Part shown: one piece after another, positions 18,245 to 25,662 of the stretch | Position numbering within the stretch: the stretch's first letter is position 1 | Layout of the letters: every line of letters starts with the position of its first letter | IMG/VR virus record: IMGVR_UViG_3300005913_000051 | Location: 1 to 30,385 of that record | Reading direction: 5' to 3' (one strand) | DNA length: 30,385 nt | Source: a virus | The notes under the pieces: model-generated | Told to the model about the DNA's origin: nothing | Databases searched by the model: none | Seen by the model: the letters and a program-made list of their open reading frames with translations, nothing else | Position numbers and translations under genes: made by a program

Positions 18245-20809
18245 TTATTGTCCAAATGAGTTTTGTTGAGATGGAGCATCAGCTCCTGATGGCACTCCCC
18301 TAAATGGGTTAAATGTTGCTGGTTCGTTCTGATCAGTCATTGGTTGGGTAGTAGCCGTTTCATTTATTCCCCGTAATGCCTGTTGATCTGGTCCTATTAA
18401 CGGAGGATCTATATTATTGCGTCCTGCTTGTTGCTGTTGTGCCGACCCTGTATCATCTACAGATTGTGTTAATGCAGTAGCATCTGTGGGGGTAAAGTCT
18501 GGGCCTTGATTATATAGTTCTTGTATTGCTTGCTTGCCAGGAACGTTGTTTCTTTCATCACTGGTTGATACCTTGTTCTGAGCATAGTCCAACGACTGCT
18601 GTCTAACCAATCTAACTAAATTAAGGGTCTGTGTAAACTGTCCATTTCTAAACTTATTAGTTACAGTTAATACACGATAAAGTCCAGAGAATAAGCTATT
18701 CTCATACTTGCTGTCAAATTTCATTAACCCTGTTGACTCATCTCTATCAATCGGACTGCGGAATATAAGACTTACATATACTTCACCGTTGTCCATTTTT
18801 AAACTGCCATCATAGGTTAATCTAGGGTCTGTATTTTCTAGCTCAGCCGCAATCTCTGGAGACCAAAATATTTCATCCTGTTTAATAAAGGTAGGATCGC
18901 CTATTATCTCTAATTTTATATTCATCATGTCAGCTTGACTCATAGTCATCAAACTGGCTTCAACATCTGCTATCGCTACCTGCATTGCTGTTGTTGATCC
19001 ACTACCAGAGGTTGTTCCTGTGTTTATTGTAACTGGTTTCATAACCAATGGCATTATAGCATTTGGATCTTGTTGCCGTATCTTGTTATATCCGTCGGGG
19101 TTTGATTGAACTACCGATTCAACGGGCGAGGCTGGCGGGGTTGTCCTGGTTAGAAGATTTCTATACAGCGTGAGTGCATTGTAGTAAAGGGCGTTAAATT
19201 TTATGTCCACATCTAATATGTCATCATTTTTTCCGGTATAGATATAATTGTAGGCCTTGACTGGGGTTTTTGCCTGGCCTTGGGGAGCCATGTCAACTTT
19301 AACGTTTTCTACCTTGTACTTTTGTATGTTGTATGTTATCTCTCTGGCCCATATCTTCCTTATCTTATCAAACTCAAGCAGTCTAATAGAAGGAGTGATC
19401 TTAAACCAGTAAAGTGGTTTGTTCTTGTTGTCTGTTTGCTTTTGAAGATATGTTTCTATATCTGTTTCACCGTCGGGTATTACCATCTGATCTGTCATCC
19501 ATTGACTGTTACGTATTACCCAGGCTATAATCCTGTCTACGTAAGTACCAGCATTTACCTGGAATATCCTCGTATTGGGATCGTAATCATTGGTGTTTGC
19601 TCCGGTTGATGATTTGTATATTGAATTCGTTCTATCAATTGCAGCCATACCAGTGTCTTTTGGGCTTGATAGAGCGGCCGTTGTAAAGGGGCTGTTGGCT
19701 ATTTCATCATCAAGGAAATTAAAAATATATGTGTCGTTGGCTCCAATTTTGCCTGCGTCATATGCCGCTTTGGCCCAGTTGTTTAGCGCAGTACCATAAC
19801 TTGTGACCAAGCCAAGGTCAATTTTGGTCTGCAGACTCAATAGAGCCGAGTTTGTTGTTGTGATATCAATCGTCGGAATTGGTCTTTTTTCTGTGGTTTC
19901 TGTTTTATTTTTATCTGAGCCAACACTGCTGGTAAAAAATTGTGATATTGTTTTAGCTTTAACTTCAAAATTTGCAGGAGTAGTAACTGTGCTTAGATCA
20001 AATGCTGAATGATTGTACGGCACTCCCTCTATCCTGTATTCTGCTCCCTTTACAGTCATGTTAACATCCATCTTGTTTAGCCTGATGGGCACTCGTTTTG
20101 TAGTATCAGGTATCATACCAGTAAGTGCACCAGTGTCGTCAATACCAAAGAAATCAATCTGCAACATGTATGGCATGTCTAGATAATTGTCACACTCAAG
20201 CTCATTACTTAGAGTAATGATCCTGTCCAACAAGGTAAATCCATATGGTTCTATTAACGTAAACTTGTAATGCACTGCATTAGAATTCCTAGACTGCGCA
20301 TTTAACCCAACCACCGTTTCTAATTCAAGACCGTCAAAATAGAAATCATCTGCAAAATGTGGTGCACGTATAAATTGAGTAGGACCTAGTGTGTTATTGT
20401 GTCTTCCGGCGCTTGCTATTAGTACCCTGGTTGGAGAGTAGACACCTTCTTTGACTATCTTATTGTATTCGTCGGCAGTCATCAAAGCCAGGCTCAGTCC
20501 GTAGGTATAGCTGGCGTACCCATGCAGTGGATTGGGCACTGGTTTGGATATGTCAGCATCAGGAAATTCTCTAGAATAATTCTCTGTTACGTCAATTGAC
20601 GGAATCGTTCCTAAATTTGTGCTAGTTTTAGTCGTGTCTGTAGAGTCTGGTTCAACTGCATTACTGATGTCTGGTTCTACTCCAAAATCGGGTCCTATTT
20701 CTCGTTGGACGTTAGTCAACTCAGGAGGAGTTAATTCGCTCTTGCTTGTGCTTAGTAGAAGAGGTGAAATATTATTTTCTAAATCTTGGTCAGCTGTAGG
20801 GAATGCCAT
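18245..20809 (-). CDS. Large baseplate hub-like structural protein
   Basis: An 854-residue soluble protein directly upstream of the gp5-like gene, with a 3-base gap on each side. Position suggests it does the job of T4 gp27 (391 aa), the hub ring carrying the needle, but it is more than twice that length and I see no decisive motif. Residues about 1-80 are Thr/Ser/Asp/Pro-rich and probably flexible. Next come beta-rich segments such as LHGYASYTYGLSLALMTADE and DDFYFDGLELETVVGLNAQS, then MLQIDFFGIDDTG near residue 215. A late segment YRVLTVTNKFRNGQFTQTLN resembles the closing strand of gp27-type hub domains. The last about 110 residues are Gln/Asn/Pro/Thr-rich. Confidence 0.6.
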   Translation of the reverse strand: MAFPTADQDLENNISPLLLSTSKSELTPPELTNVQREIGPDFGVEPDISNAVEPDSTDTTKTSTNLGTIPSIDVTENYSREFPDADISKPVPNPLHGYASYTYGLSLALMTADEYNKIVKEGVYSPTRVLIASAGRHNNTLGPTQFIRAPHFADDFYFDGLELETVVGLNAQSRNSNAVHYKFTLIEPYGFTLLDRIITLSNELECDNYLDMPYMLQIDFFGIDDTGALTGMIPDTTKRVPIRLNKMDVNMTVKGAEYRIEGVPYNHSAFDLSTVTTPANFEVKAKTISQFFTSSVGSDKNKTETTEKRPIPTIDITTTNSALLSLQTKIDLGLVTSYGTALNNWAKAAYDAGKIGANDTYIFNFLDDEIANSPFTTAALSSPKDTGMAAIDRTNSIYKSSTGANTNDYDPNTRIFQVNAGTYVDRIIAWVIRNSQWMTDQMVIPDGETDIETYLQKQTDNKNKPLYWFKITPSIRLLEFDKIRKIWAREITYNIQKYKVENVKVDMAPQGQAKTPVKAYNYIYTGKNDDILDVDIKFNALYYNALTLYRNLLTRTTPPASPVESVVQSNPDGYNKIRQQDPNAIMPLVMKPVTINTGTTSGSGSTTAMQVAIADVEASLMTMSQADMMNIKLEIIGDPTFIKQDEIFWSPEIAAELENTDPRLTYDGSLKMDNGEVYVSLIFRSPIDRDESTGLMKFDSKYENSLFSGLYRVLTVTNKFRNGQFTQTLNLVRLVRQQSLDYAQNKVSTSDERNNVPGKQAIQELYNQGPDFTPTDATALTQSVDDTGSAQQQQAGRNNIDPPLIGPDQQALRGINETATTQPMTDQNEPATFNPFRGVPSGADAPSQQNSFGQ

Positions 20810-20812
20810 TGA

Positions 20813-21118
20813 TTATAACCCTAACGCTGTGGTTAGAGTATCCTTTTTTGGAATGTATATAGTTGCTCCTGGCAAGAAGTCATAGATTGGATCTTGTAGT
20901 ATGTTAGGATTGCGAATAGAAAAAACCCACCAAAGAGAACTGTCACCGTATAAGTCATATGCCAATAGATCGGGTCTATGATTATAGATGTTGTCGATAC
21001 GATACTGCACATCACTAGGATCTTTTGGTATCGAGGGTATGTTTGCCACATCTAAAAAGAATGAGAATGTCTCAGTGTTTACATACGGACTAGTCTTGCT
21101 GTAGTTCGCCGCCGCCAT
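20813..21118 (-). CDS. gp53: Baseplate wedge protein gp53-like (LysM-like)
   Basis: A 101-residue protein with the gp53/LysM-like core in its second half: IYNHRPDLLAYDLYGDSSLW, then WVFSIRNPN, a DF.PG turn and IYIPKK near the end. T4 gp53 is 196 residues, so this is a minimal version, as in many aquatic T4-like phages. In T4, gp53 clamps neighbouring wedges together. The start codon overlaps the stop of the upstream 334-aa gene (TAATG), and the 854-aa gene follows after 3 bases, which implies coupled translation. Confidence 0.75.
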   Translation of the reverse strand: MAAANYSKTSPYVNTETFSFFLDVANIPSIPKDPSDVQYRIDNIYNHRPDLLAYDLYGDSSLWWVFSIRNPNILQDPIYDFLPGATIYIPKKDTLTTALGL

Positions 21119-22122
21119 TATAGGAATCCTCCAAACCCTTTCTTCTTGTTCCCGACTAACAATCCTTGGGAGAACTCATTAAGATTAAAGTTATTATGTA
21201 AGTTTGCTCTGCTGTACACTGGTCTCAATGTTACTGACACTGTACTAGCTGTTGGCACACGTGTGGATGATGTTATGCTGTTGTATTTCTGTGATTGTGT
21301 TGCTCCAACTTTATTGCTACGCAACAGCGGAGACACGTTATCTAATCCATCATTGTCAAGGAAGTTAACTCCACCATTTGGATTGTCGGCGGCTGTTGGT
21401 ATAGTTACATCTTCCAGTGTGGTTTGTGTTATCGGTACTTGTATGTAATCGACGTCATTGGAAAGATTGTGTGTAAAGTTAGTAACCACACAAGGTACGT
21501 GTGGGAAATAATGGCTACCATACCCATCTAAGAATAAGATCGGGGGTGGACTGCCAATATTAGCACCTTGCCCAAAGAACATTTTAGTCGCTGATCTTAG
21601 GAAATATATCGCGGCCATTAGATACTGGCCTTCGTCAACGCTTTGTACAGTAAACTCACCAGTCACTGTTATGTCACTCACATCTGAGTTGTTGTAGAAA
21701 TGCGCGGAATAATTACTATGTGTAAGCACGGCAGTTGAATAGTTGGCCACGTGGCTTACAGTAATTGTCGGAGTGTACGGCCATATGACTCCATTGGTTT
21801 CAACTAACGGGGCCATTATTGAATTTTGAGTAGACGAGGCTTTATAAAATATGGTAGCACTGTCAGCTAGACTTAATCGAACACGCCAATCGTCTTCACC
21901 GGCCGCACTAGCGCCGCCACCTTCACCACCCAGGAATCCTATGTTAGGAATTAATTTAGACAGCCCACTAAGGCCGCCAGGCAACAGTCCTGAGATCGCT
22001 CGTCGAGCATTTGCGGGATCTAATAGATCAAACGCAGTACCCGAAGATACTTCTTTAGGAGCTTGGCCGCTACCGAACGCAGTTGCGGATTTACCTATGC
22101 TGGAAAAGTCTGGTAATGCCAT
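21118..22122 (-). CDS. Baseplate tail-tube cap/initiator-like protein (gp48/gp54-like)
   Basis: First gene of the minus-strand block, 334 residues. Residues about 1-75 are Gly/Ala/Ser/Pro-rich (GLLPGGLSGLSKLIPNIGFL) and probably extend along the baseplate centre. The middle, about 110-235, has the tail-tube-like pattern seen in gp48/gp54 relatives: GVIWPYTPTITVSHVANYST, HSNYSAHFYNNS, ITVTGEFTVQSVDEGQYLMA, and ATKMFFG. The C-terminus ends in a basic Gly-rich tail (NKKKGFGGFL). Such proteins join the hub to the tail tube. I cannot separate gp48 from gp54 by eye. It has AAGAGG as a ribosome site 11 bases before ATG and a late-promoter-like element upstream. Confidence 0.6.
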   Translation of the reverse strand: MALPDFSSIGKSATAFGSGQAPKEVSSGTAFDLLDPANARRAISGLLPGGLSGLSKLIPNIGFLGGEGGGASAAGEDDWRVRLSLADSATIFYKASSTQNSIMAPLVETNGVIWPYTPTITVSHVANYSTAVLTHSNYSAHFYNNSDVSDITVTGEFTVQSVDEGQYLMAAIYFLRSATKMFFGQGANIGSPPPILFLDGYGSHYFPHVPCVVTNFTHNLSNDVDYIQVPITQTTLEDVTIPTAADNPNGGVNFLDNDGLDNVSPLLRSNKVGATQSQKYNSITSSTRVPTASTVSVTLRPVYSRANLHNNFNLNEFSQGLLVGNKKKGFGGFL

Positions 22123-22137
22123 AATATAAAATACCTC

Positions 22138-22166
22138 TTGTGTTATGTATTTATTGACATTATAAT
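22138..22166 (+). promoter_or_regulatory. Possible sigma70-type promoter for gp55
   Basis: A perfect -10 hexamer TATAAT at 22161-22166 is preceded at 17 bases by a weak -35 (TTGTGT, 22138-22143). It lies in the divergent gap and physically overlaps the minus-strand late element. The gp55 ATG follows 28 bases after the -10, with AAAGGAA at 22178-22184 as ribosome site. Confidence 0.4.
22145..22155 (-). promoter_or_regulatory. Putative T4-type late promoter for the baseplate block
   Basis: Reads AATAAATACAT on the minus strand, identical to the element ahead of gp6 and close to the T4 late consensus TATAAATA. It lies 22 bases before the ATG of the 334-aa gene in the 72-base divergent gap, so it can drive the whole minus-strand block. 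The gp55 gene that would supply its sigma factor is transcribed the other way from the same gap. Confidence 0.6.
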
Positions 22167-22194
22167 AGTAGTAGTTTAAAAGGAACCTTGCTAT

Positions 22195-23073
22195 ATGAGA
22201 AAAGTGAACTATCTGAACAATAAAGATATATTAAAAGAAATACACAAGAGCAAACTTGCGTACTGTGTCTTCACATCACCTGAAGTTACCAGTTATGACA
22301 TGATACTCAGCAATGTGAGCTCTATTACTAAGAAAAACATCGCAGAAGCACGGAAAATGCGTGCAGAACGTTTAGCCAAAGCAACAATTGAGGCTTATGC
22401 TTTAGAAGGCATTAAAAAGAAAATGGATGAGGTGTTAACTCCTACCAAAGACATTCCAATAACTGATATTGTTTTTCGAGTTATGACGTTTGAGCATATT
22501 CCAATTGATGATGTTAAACAGGCTAAAGCAGATCTTAAGGCAGTAGAAGAAGCCGAGGATGAAGAAGTTACGACCGAATATGATGACGACCCGACGTTAG
22601 CCAAAGGCATTACCAAATATGTTAAGGTAAACTTTCCGCCATTCTTTCATTATTGTGTTGACGAAGAGGGTGTTCCTTATCTAGTAGGTAAAAGTCATTG
22701 GAAAGGCACATTAGCGAAAGGCAAGTTCTCTAGAGACCACGGAGCAATGACTAACAAACTAGCACACATGTTTATTAAACTGTGCGAACGTTATGCTACA
22801 CGTAGTAACTGGCGTGGTTACACTTACAATGATGAGATGCGTAGTCAAGCCTTGCTACAGCTAAGCCAAATTGGTCTACAGTTTGATGAGAGCAAAAGTC
22901 AAAATCCGTTTGCTTATTATACAGCGGCTATTACCAATTCGTTTACCCGTGTGTTAAACATCGAAAAACGCAATCAAAATATCCGTGACGACATATTAGA
23001 AATGAATAACTTTAGTCCTAGTTACACCCGTTTGAACAATTGGGGTGGCGCTGGTGGTAGCGGTGACGAGTGA
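22195..23073 (+). CDS. gp55: Late transcription sigma factor gp55
   Basis: Phage sigma factor that directs host RNA polymerase to late promoters. The N-terminus NYLNNKDILKEI (residues 5-16) matches the YVNNKELL start of T4 gp55. Residues about 185-262 carry the sigma-2-like core: LAHMFIKLCERY, NWRGYTYNDEMRSQALLQLS, FDESKSQNPFAYYTAAITNS, then FTRVLNIEKRNQN. At 292 residues it is well over the 185 of T4 gp55. The surplus is mainly an insert at about 25-180, with a Lys/Ala-rich helix, an acidic run (EEAEDEE, 118-124) and FPPFFHYCVDEEGVPYLVG. The C-terminus is Gly-rich (GGAGGSGDE) and lacks the hydrophobic clamp-binding end of the T4 protein. It is the first plus-strand gene after the divergent gap. 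Confidence 0.85.
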   Translation: MRKVNYLNNKDILKEIHKSKLAYCVFTSPEVTSYDMILSNVSSITKKNIAEARKMRAERLAKATIEAYALEGIKKKMDEVLTPTKDIPITDIVFRVMTFEHIPIDDVKQAKADLKAVEEAEDEEVTTEYDDDPTLAKGITKYVKVNFPPFFHYCVDEEGVPYLVGKSHWKGTLAKGKFSRDHGAMTNKLAHMFIKLCERYATRSNWRGYTYNDEMRSQALLQLSQIGLQFDESKSQNPFAYYTAAITNSFTRVLNIEKRNQNIRDDILEMNNFSPSYTRLNNWGGAGGSGDE

Positions 23074-23109
23074 CATTAAGCAGAAATTCAACGTAAGGCT
23101 AATCTATTT

Positions 23110-23116
23110 AAGGAGG
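23110..23116 (+). promoter_or_regulatory. Strong ribosome binding site of the first radical SAM gene
   Basis: AAGGAGG, a full-length anti-16S match, lies 5 bases before the ATG at 23122. It is the strongest such site among the plus-strand genes and fixes that start. The gene therefore looks independently translated at a high rate, unlike the coupled genes further right. Confidence 0.75.
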
Positions 23117-23121
23117 CGAAT

Positions 23122-24612
23122 ATGCTTGACCAATATCAAGTATTAGACAGCATAGTATTAGAAGACTTGTTAACTCAAGAATCTTCTAGTTTTTATCGTT
23201 TCCTAAATTCAGTAAAACGTGATATTTTTCACAATCCTAAACGAATTGTTTTTTATAATTACACCCCGTTACCCTCGGATCTGATCCAGCATATCAAAGA
23301 TACAATAGTTTACTTAGATATTCCAGACTTTTTTATTTTAGTAGTAGATAGTCATCAAACTTATCAATTTGCCGATTACGAGTTTAAAAAATCTGATACT
23401 ACTGAACACAAGCCTGTATTTAACATAGCTAATTCAATGTGTGCTCATGCCTGGGCAGGTATCCATGTGTGGCCTGACGGAACTTGTGGTGCTTGCTGTG
23501 ATTCTACTCAAAAAATTACTAAACCCAACGGAGAGTATTATAATATCAAAGAAAATACCATAGAACAGATATTAGATAGTACATGGATGCAGGATCTGAG
23601 ACAGCAATTCAGAGAGAACAAAAAAGCCAATAACTGCCAGATTTGTTGGCAAAGAGAAGAACTACAATTAGATAGTAAGAGAACGCTAACTCCTCATAAA
23701 CTTGAAAATATCTATGGATTAATTAATTGGGAGCAAGAAGGTCAGTTAGCATTTCTTGGCGGCCATATGGGAAATTTATGTAACTTAAAATGTCGGATTT
23801 GTAGTAGTGCATTTAGTTCGTCTATTGCAAACGAATTACTGAGTGAATTACCAAGAGTTGATCGAAAAAAATCTAAACACTATACTATCTCACACGAAGC
23901 TTCTTGGGCATCTGGCACAACTTTTTGGGATCAAGTTAAACAACTAGCACCAAAAATTAAGAATTTTGAATTCTTAGGTGGCGAACCTTTTCTGTTAAAA
24001 CAAAATAATGATTTCATCGAATTTCTAATAGAAAATGATCTTGGTCACGATACTATATTTTATTTTAATACTAATGGTACGCAGTATCCTAAAATTTTAG
24101 ATCATGCAGATCAACTAAAGAAATTAGAAATCACCATTAGTATCGACAATATTGACGATCGATTCGAACTTGAAAGATCTGGTGCTAAATGGGCAGATGT
24201 AGAAAATAATATAAGAAAATTCGTTAAGCTAGGAAAAAAAATAAAAAGTCTTAAAATCGATATTGCCATCACTGTGAATATACAGAATGTCTTTTATCTG
24301 CCAGAAATTATTGATTGGGCAAATTTAATTGAGGTCGATAGTTATTATTTAAACTATGTTACTGCCCCAACGTACCTGGCTGTTGATAGCTTAACTGCAC
24401 AAGCTAAAGAATTAGTACTTGATAAATTATCTAATTATAATTTCAGCTCAGATGATCAAGAAAAGGTCAGAGGAATCATTGATAAAATATCAAACATTAA
24501 ACCAGGTGACGGCAAAGAATTTTGCAAAGAGATGCGTCGATTTGATCGACTACGTAATCAAAATTTTCTAAAAACTCACACAGATATTGCCAAAGCAATG
24601 GGATACGGGTAG
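23122..24612 (+). CDS. Radical SAM protein with N-terminal twitch-like cysteine domain
   Basis: A 496-residue radical SAM enzyme. The 4Fe-4S motif is CNLKCRIC (Cys220, 224, 227), followed by LGGEPF at 285-290, the SAM-binding GGE loop. Before the barrel, residues 107-175 hold a second cysteine set: Cys107, DGTCGACC (122, 125, 126) and NCQIC (172, 175). This looks like a twitch/SPASM auxiliary-cluster domain placed N-terminally rather than in its usual C-terminal place. Proteins with this N-twitch order are known from phages and some bacteria, but I know of no assigned reaction. The C-terminus has a basic segment (EMRRFDRLRNQNFL). It sits between gp55 and gp47, which lie in the same neighbourhood in T4 without it. 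By eye it is more A/T-rich than its neighbours, which may mean later acquisition. Confidence 0.85.
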   Translation: MLDQYQVLDSIVLEDLLTQESSSFYRFLNSVKRDIFHNPKRIVFYNYTPLPSDLIQHIKDTIVYLDIPDFFILVVDSHQTYQFADYEFKKSDTTEHKPVFNIANSMCAHAWAGIHVWPDGTCGACCDSTQKITKPNGEYYNIKENTIEQILDSTWMQDLRQQFRENKKANNCQICWQREELQLDSKRTLTPHKLENIYGLINWEQEGQLAFLGGHMGNLCNLKCRICSSAFSSSIANELLSELPRVDRKKSKHYTISHEASWASGTTFWDQVKQLAPKIKNFEFLGGEPFLLKQNNDFIEFLIENDLGHDTIFYFNTNGTQYPKILDHADQLKKLEITISIDNIDDRFELERSGAKWADVENNIRKFVKLGKKIKSLKIDIAITVNIQNVFYLPEIIDWANLIEVDSYYLNYVTAPTYLAVDSLTAQAKELVLDKLSNYNFSSDDQEKVRGIIDKISNIKPGDGKEFCKEMRRFDRLRNQNFLKTHTDIAKAMGYG

Positions 24613-24638
24613 ACATTGATCAAAAAATCATCTATAAT
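24610..24638 (+). promoter_or_regulatory. Near-consensus sigma70 promoter for gp47
   Basis: The -35 TAGACA (24610-24615, five of six to TTGACA) and -10 TATAAT (24633-24638, six of six) are separated by exactly 17 bases. The -35 overlaps the TAG stop of the preceding radical SAM gene. The gp47 ATG begins 8 bases after the -10, where transcription would be expected to start, so the message would have almost no leader. No Shine-Dalgarno sequence is visible in the 33-base gap. Confidence 0.65.
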
Positions 24639-24645
24639 ATAATAT

Positions 24646-25662
24646 ATGGCAAATCTATTTAAGAAAGCGGCAATTCTCACTGACATTCACTTTGGCTTAA
24701 AATCCAATTCAACGACTCATAACGAGGATTGTTTGAACTTTGTCAAGTGGTTTATTACCAAAGCAAAAGAAGAAGGGTGTGAAACTTGTCTGATGTTAGG
24801 TGACTGGCACAACAACAGGGCCGCAATTAATATCGTTACACTCAACTATAGTTTAACAGCTTTGGAACTATTAGGACAGGCATTTGATCGTGTGATGTTT
24901 ATTCCTGGCAACCATGACTTGTACTACAGAGACAAACGTGACATACAATCAGCTCAATGGGCACGCCACATTCCAAACGTTGAAATAGTTAACGACTTTT
25001 ACAAAGAAGGTGGAGTATCGTTTGTGCCTTGGTTGGTAGGTGATGATCACAAGAAGGTACAGAAGATTGATGCCGAGTACATGTTTGGACATTTTGAACT
25101 TCCTAGCTTTTACATGAACGCCATGGTACAGATGCCAGACGTAGGAGAGATTAACAGAGATCACTTTAAGGGCGTTGGGCACATGTTCTCAGGACATTTC
25201 CACAAACGGCAGACTAACAAAAATATTACCTACGTTGGTAATTGTTTCCCACACAACTATGCAGACGCTGGAGATGATGACAGGGGTATGACTATTATTG
25301 CCTGGGGCGAAAAGCCAGTGCATCATTCTTGGCCAGATCAACCTAGATATAGAGTTTACGATTTGAGTGCTGTACTTAAAACACCCGAATTATTGCTTCA
25401 ACCCGGAATGCACTGTCGAGTTAAGCTAGACATTGACATTACGTATGAAGAAGCAACGTTTATCAAAGAAACATTTGTTAGCACTTACAAACTGCGTGAG
25501 CTATCACTGCTACCAGTCAAAGAAGTCACCATCGGTGATGACATACAGTTAGGCAACGTGGCATTTGAATCGATTGACACTATCGTTACCAATCAGCTGA
25601 CTAGCATACAAAGCGACACATACGATCCCAATTTGTTATTGTCAATCTACAGAGATTTATAA
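24646..25662 (+). CDS. gp47: Recombination endonuclease subunit gp47 (SbcD/Mre11 family)
   Basis: Nuclease subunit of the gp46/gp47 complex (Mre11-Rad50 type) that resects DNA ends for recombination-dependent replication and host DNA degradation. All metallophosphoesterase motifs are present: DIHFG (residues 13-17), GDWHNNR (52-58), GNHD (88-91), GHFE (148-151) and GHFH (183-186). Length is 338 residues, like T4 gp47 (339). The ATG at 24646 puts the first metal motif at residue 13, as expected for the family. There is no ribosome site and a strong promoter ends just before it. The stop directly abuts the gp46 start codon, so the two subunits are translationally coupled. Confidence 0.95.
   Translation: MANLFKKAAILTDIHFGLKSNSTTHNEDCLNFVKWFITKAKEEGCETCLMLGDWHNNRAAINIVTLNYSLTALELLGQAFDRVMFIPGNHDLYYRDKRDIQSAQWARHIPNVEIVNDFYKEGGVSFVPWLVGDDHKKVQKIDAEYMFGHFELPSFYMNAMVQMPDVGEINRDHFKGVGHMFSGHFHKRQTNKNITYVGNCFPHNYADAGDDDRGMTIIAWGEKPVHHSWPDQPRYRVYDLSAVLKTPELLLQPGMHCRVKLDIDITYEEATFIKETFVSTYKLRELSLLPVKEVTIGDDIQLGNVAFESIDTIVTNQLTSIQSDTYDPNLLLSIYRDL

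Noticed and set aside
19280-19609. 109-residue hydrophobic plus-strand frame that looks like a membrane protein
   Set aside because: It lies wholly opposite the 854-aa gene. Its apparent membrane segments come from reading antisense codons, and it has no ribosome site.
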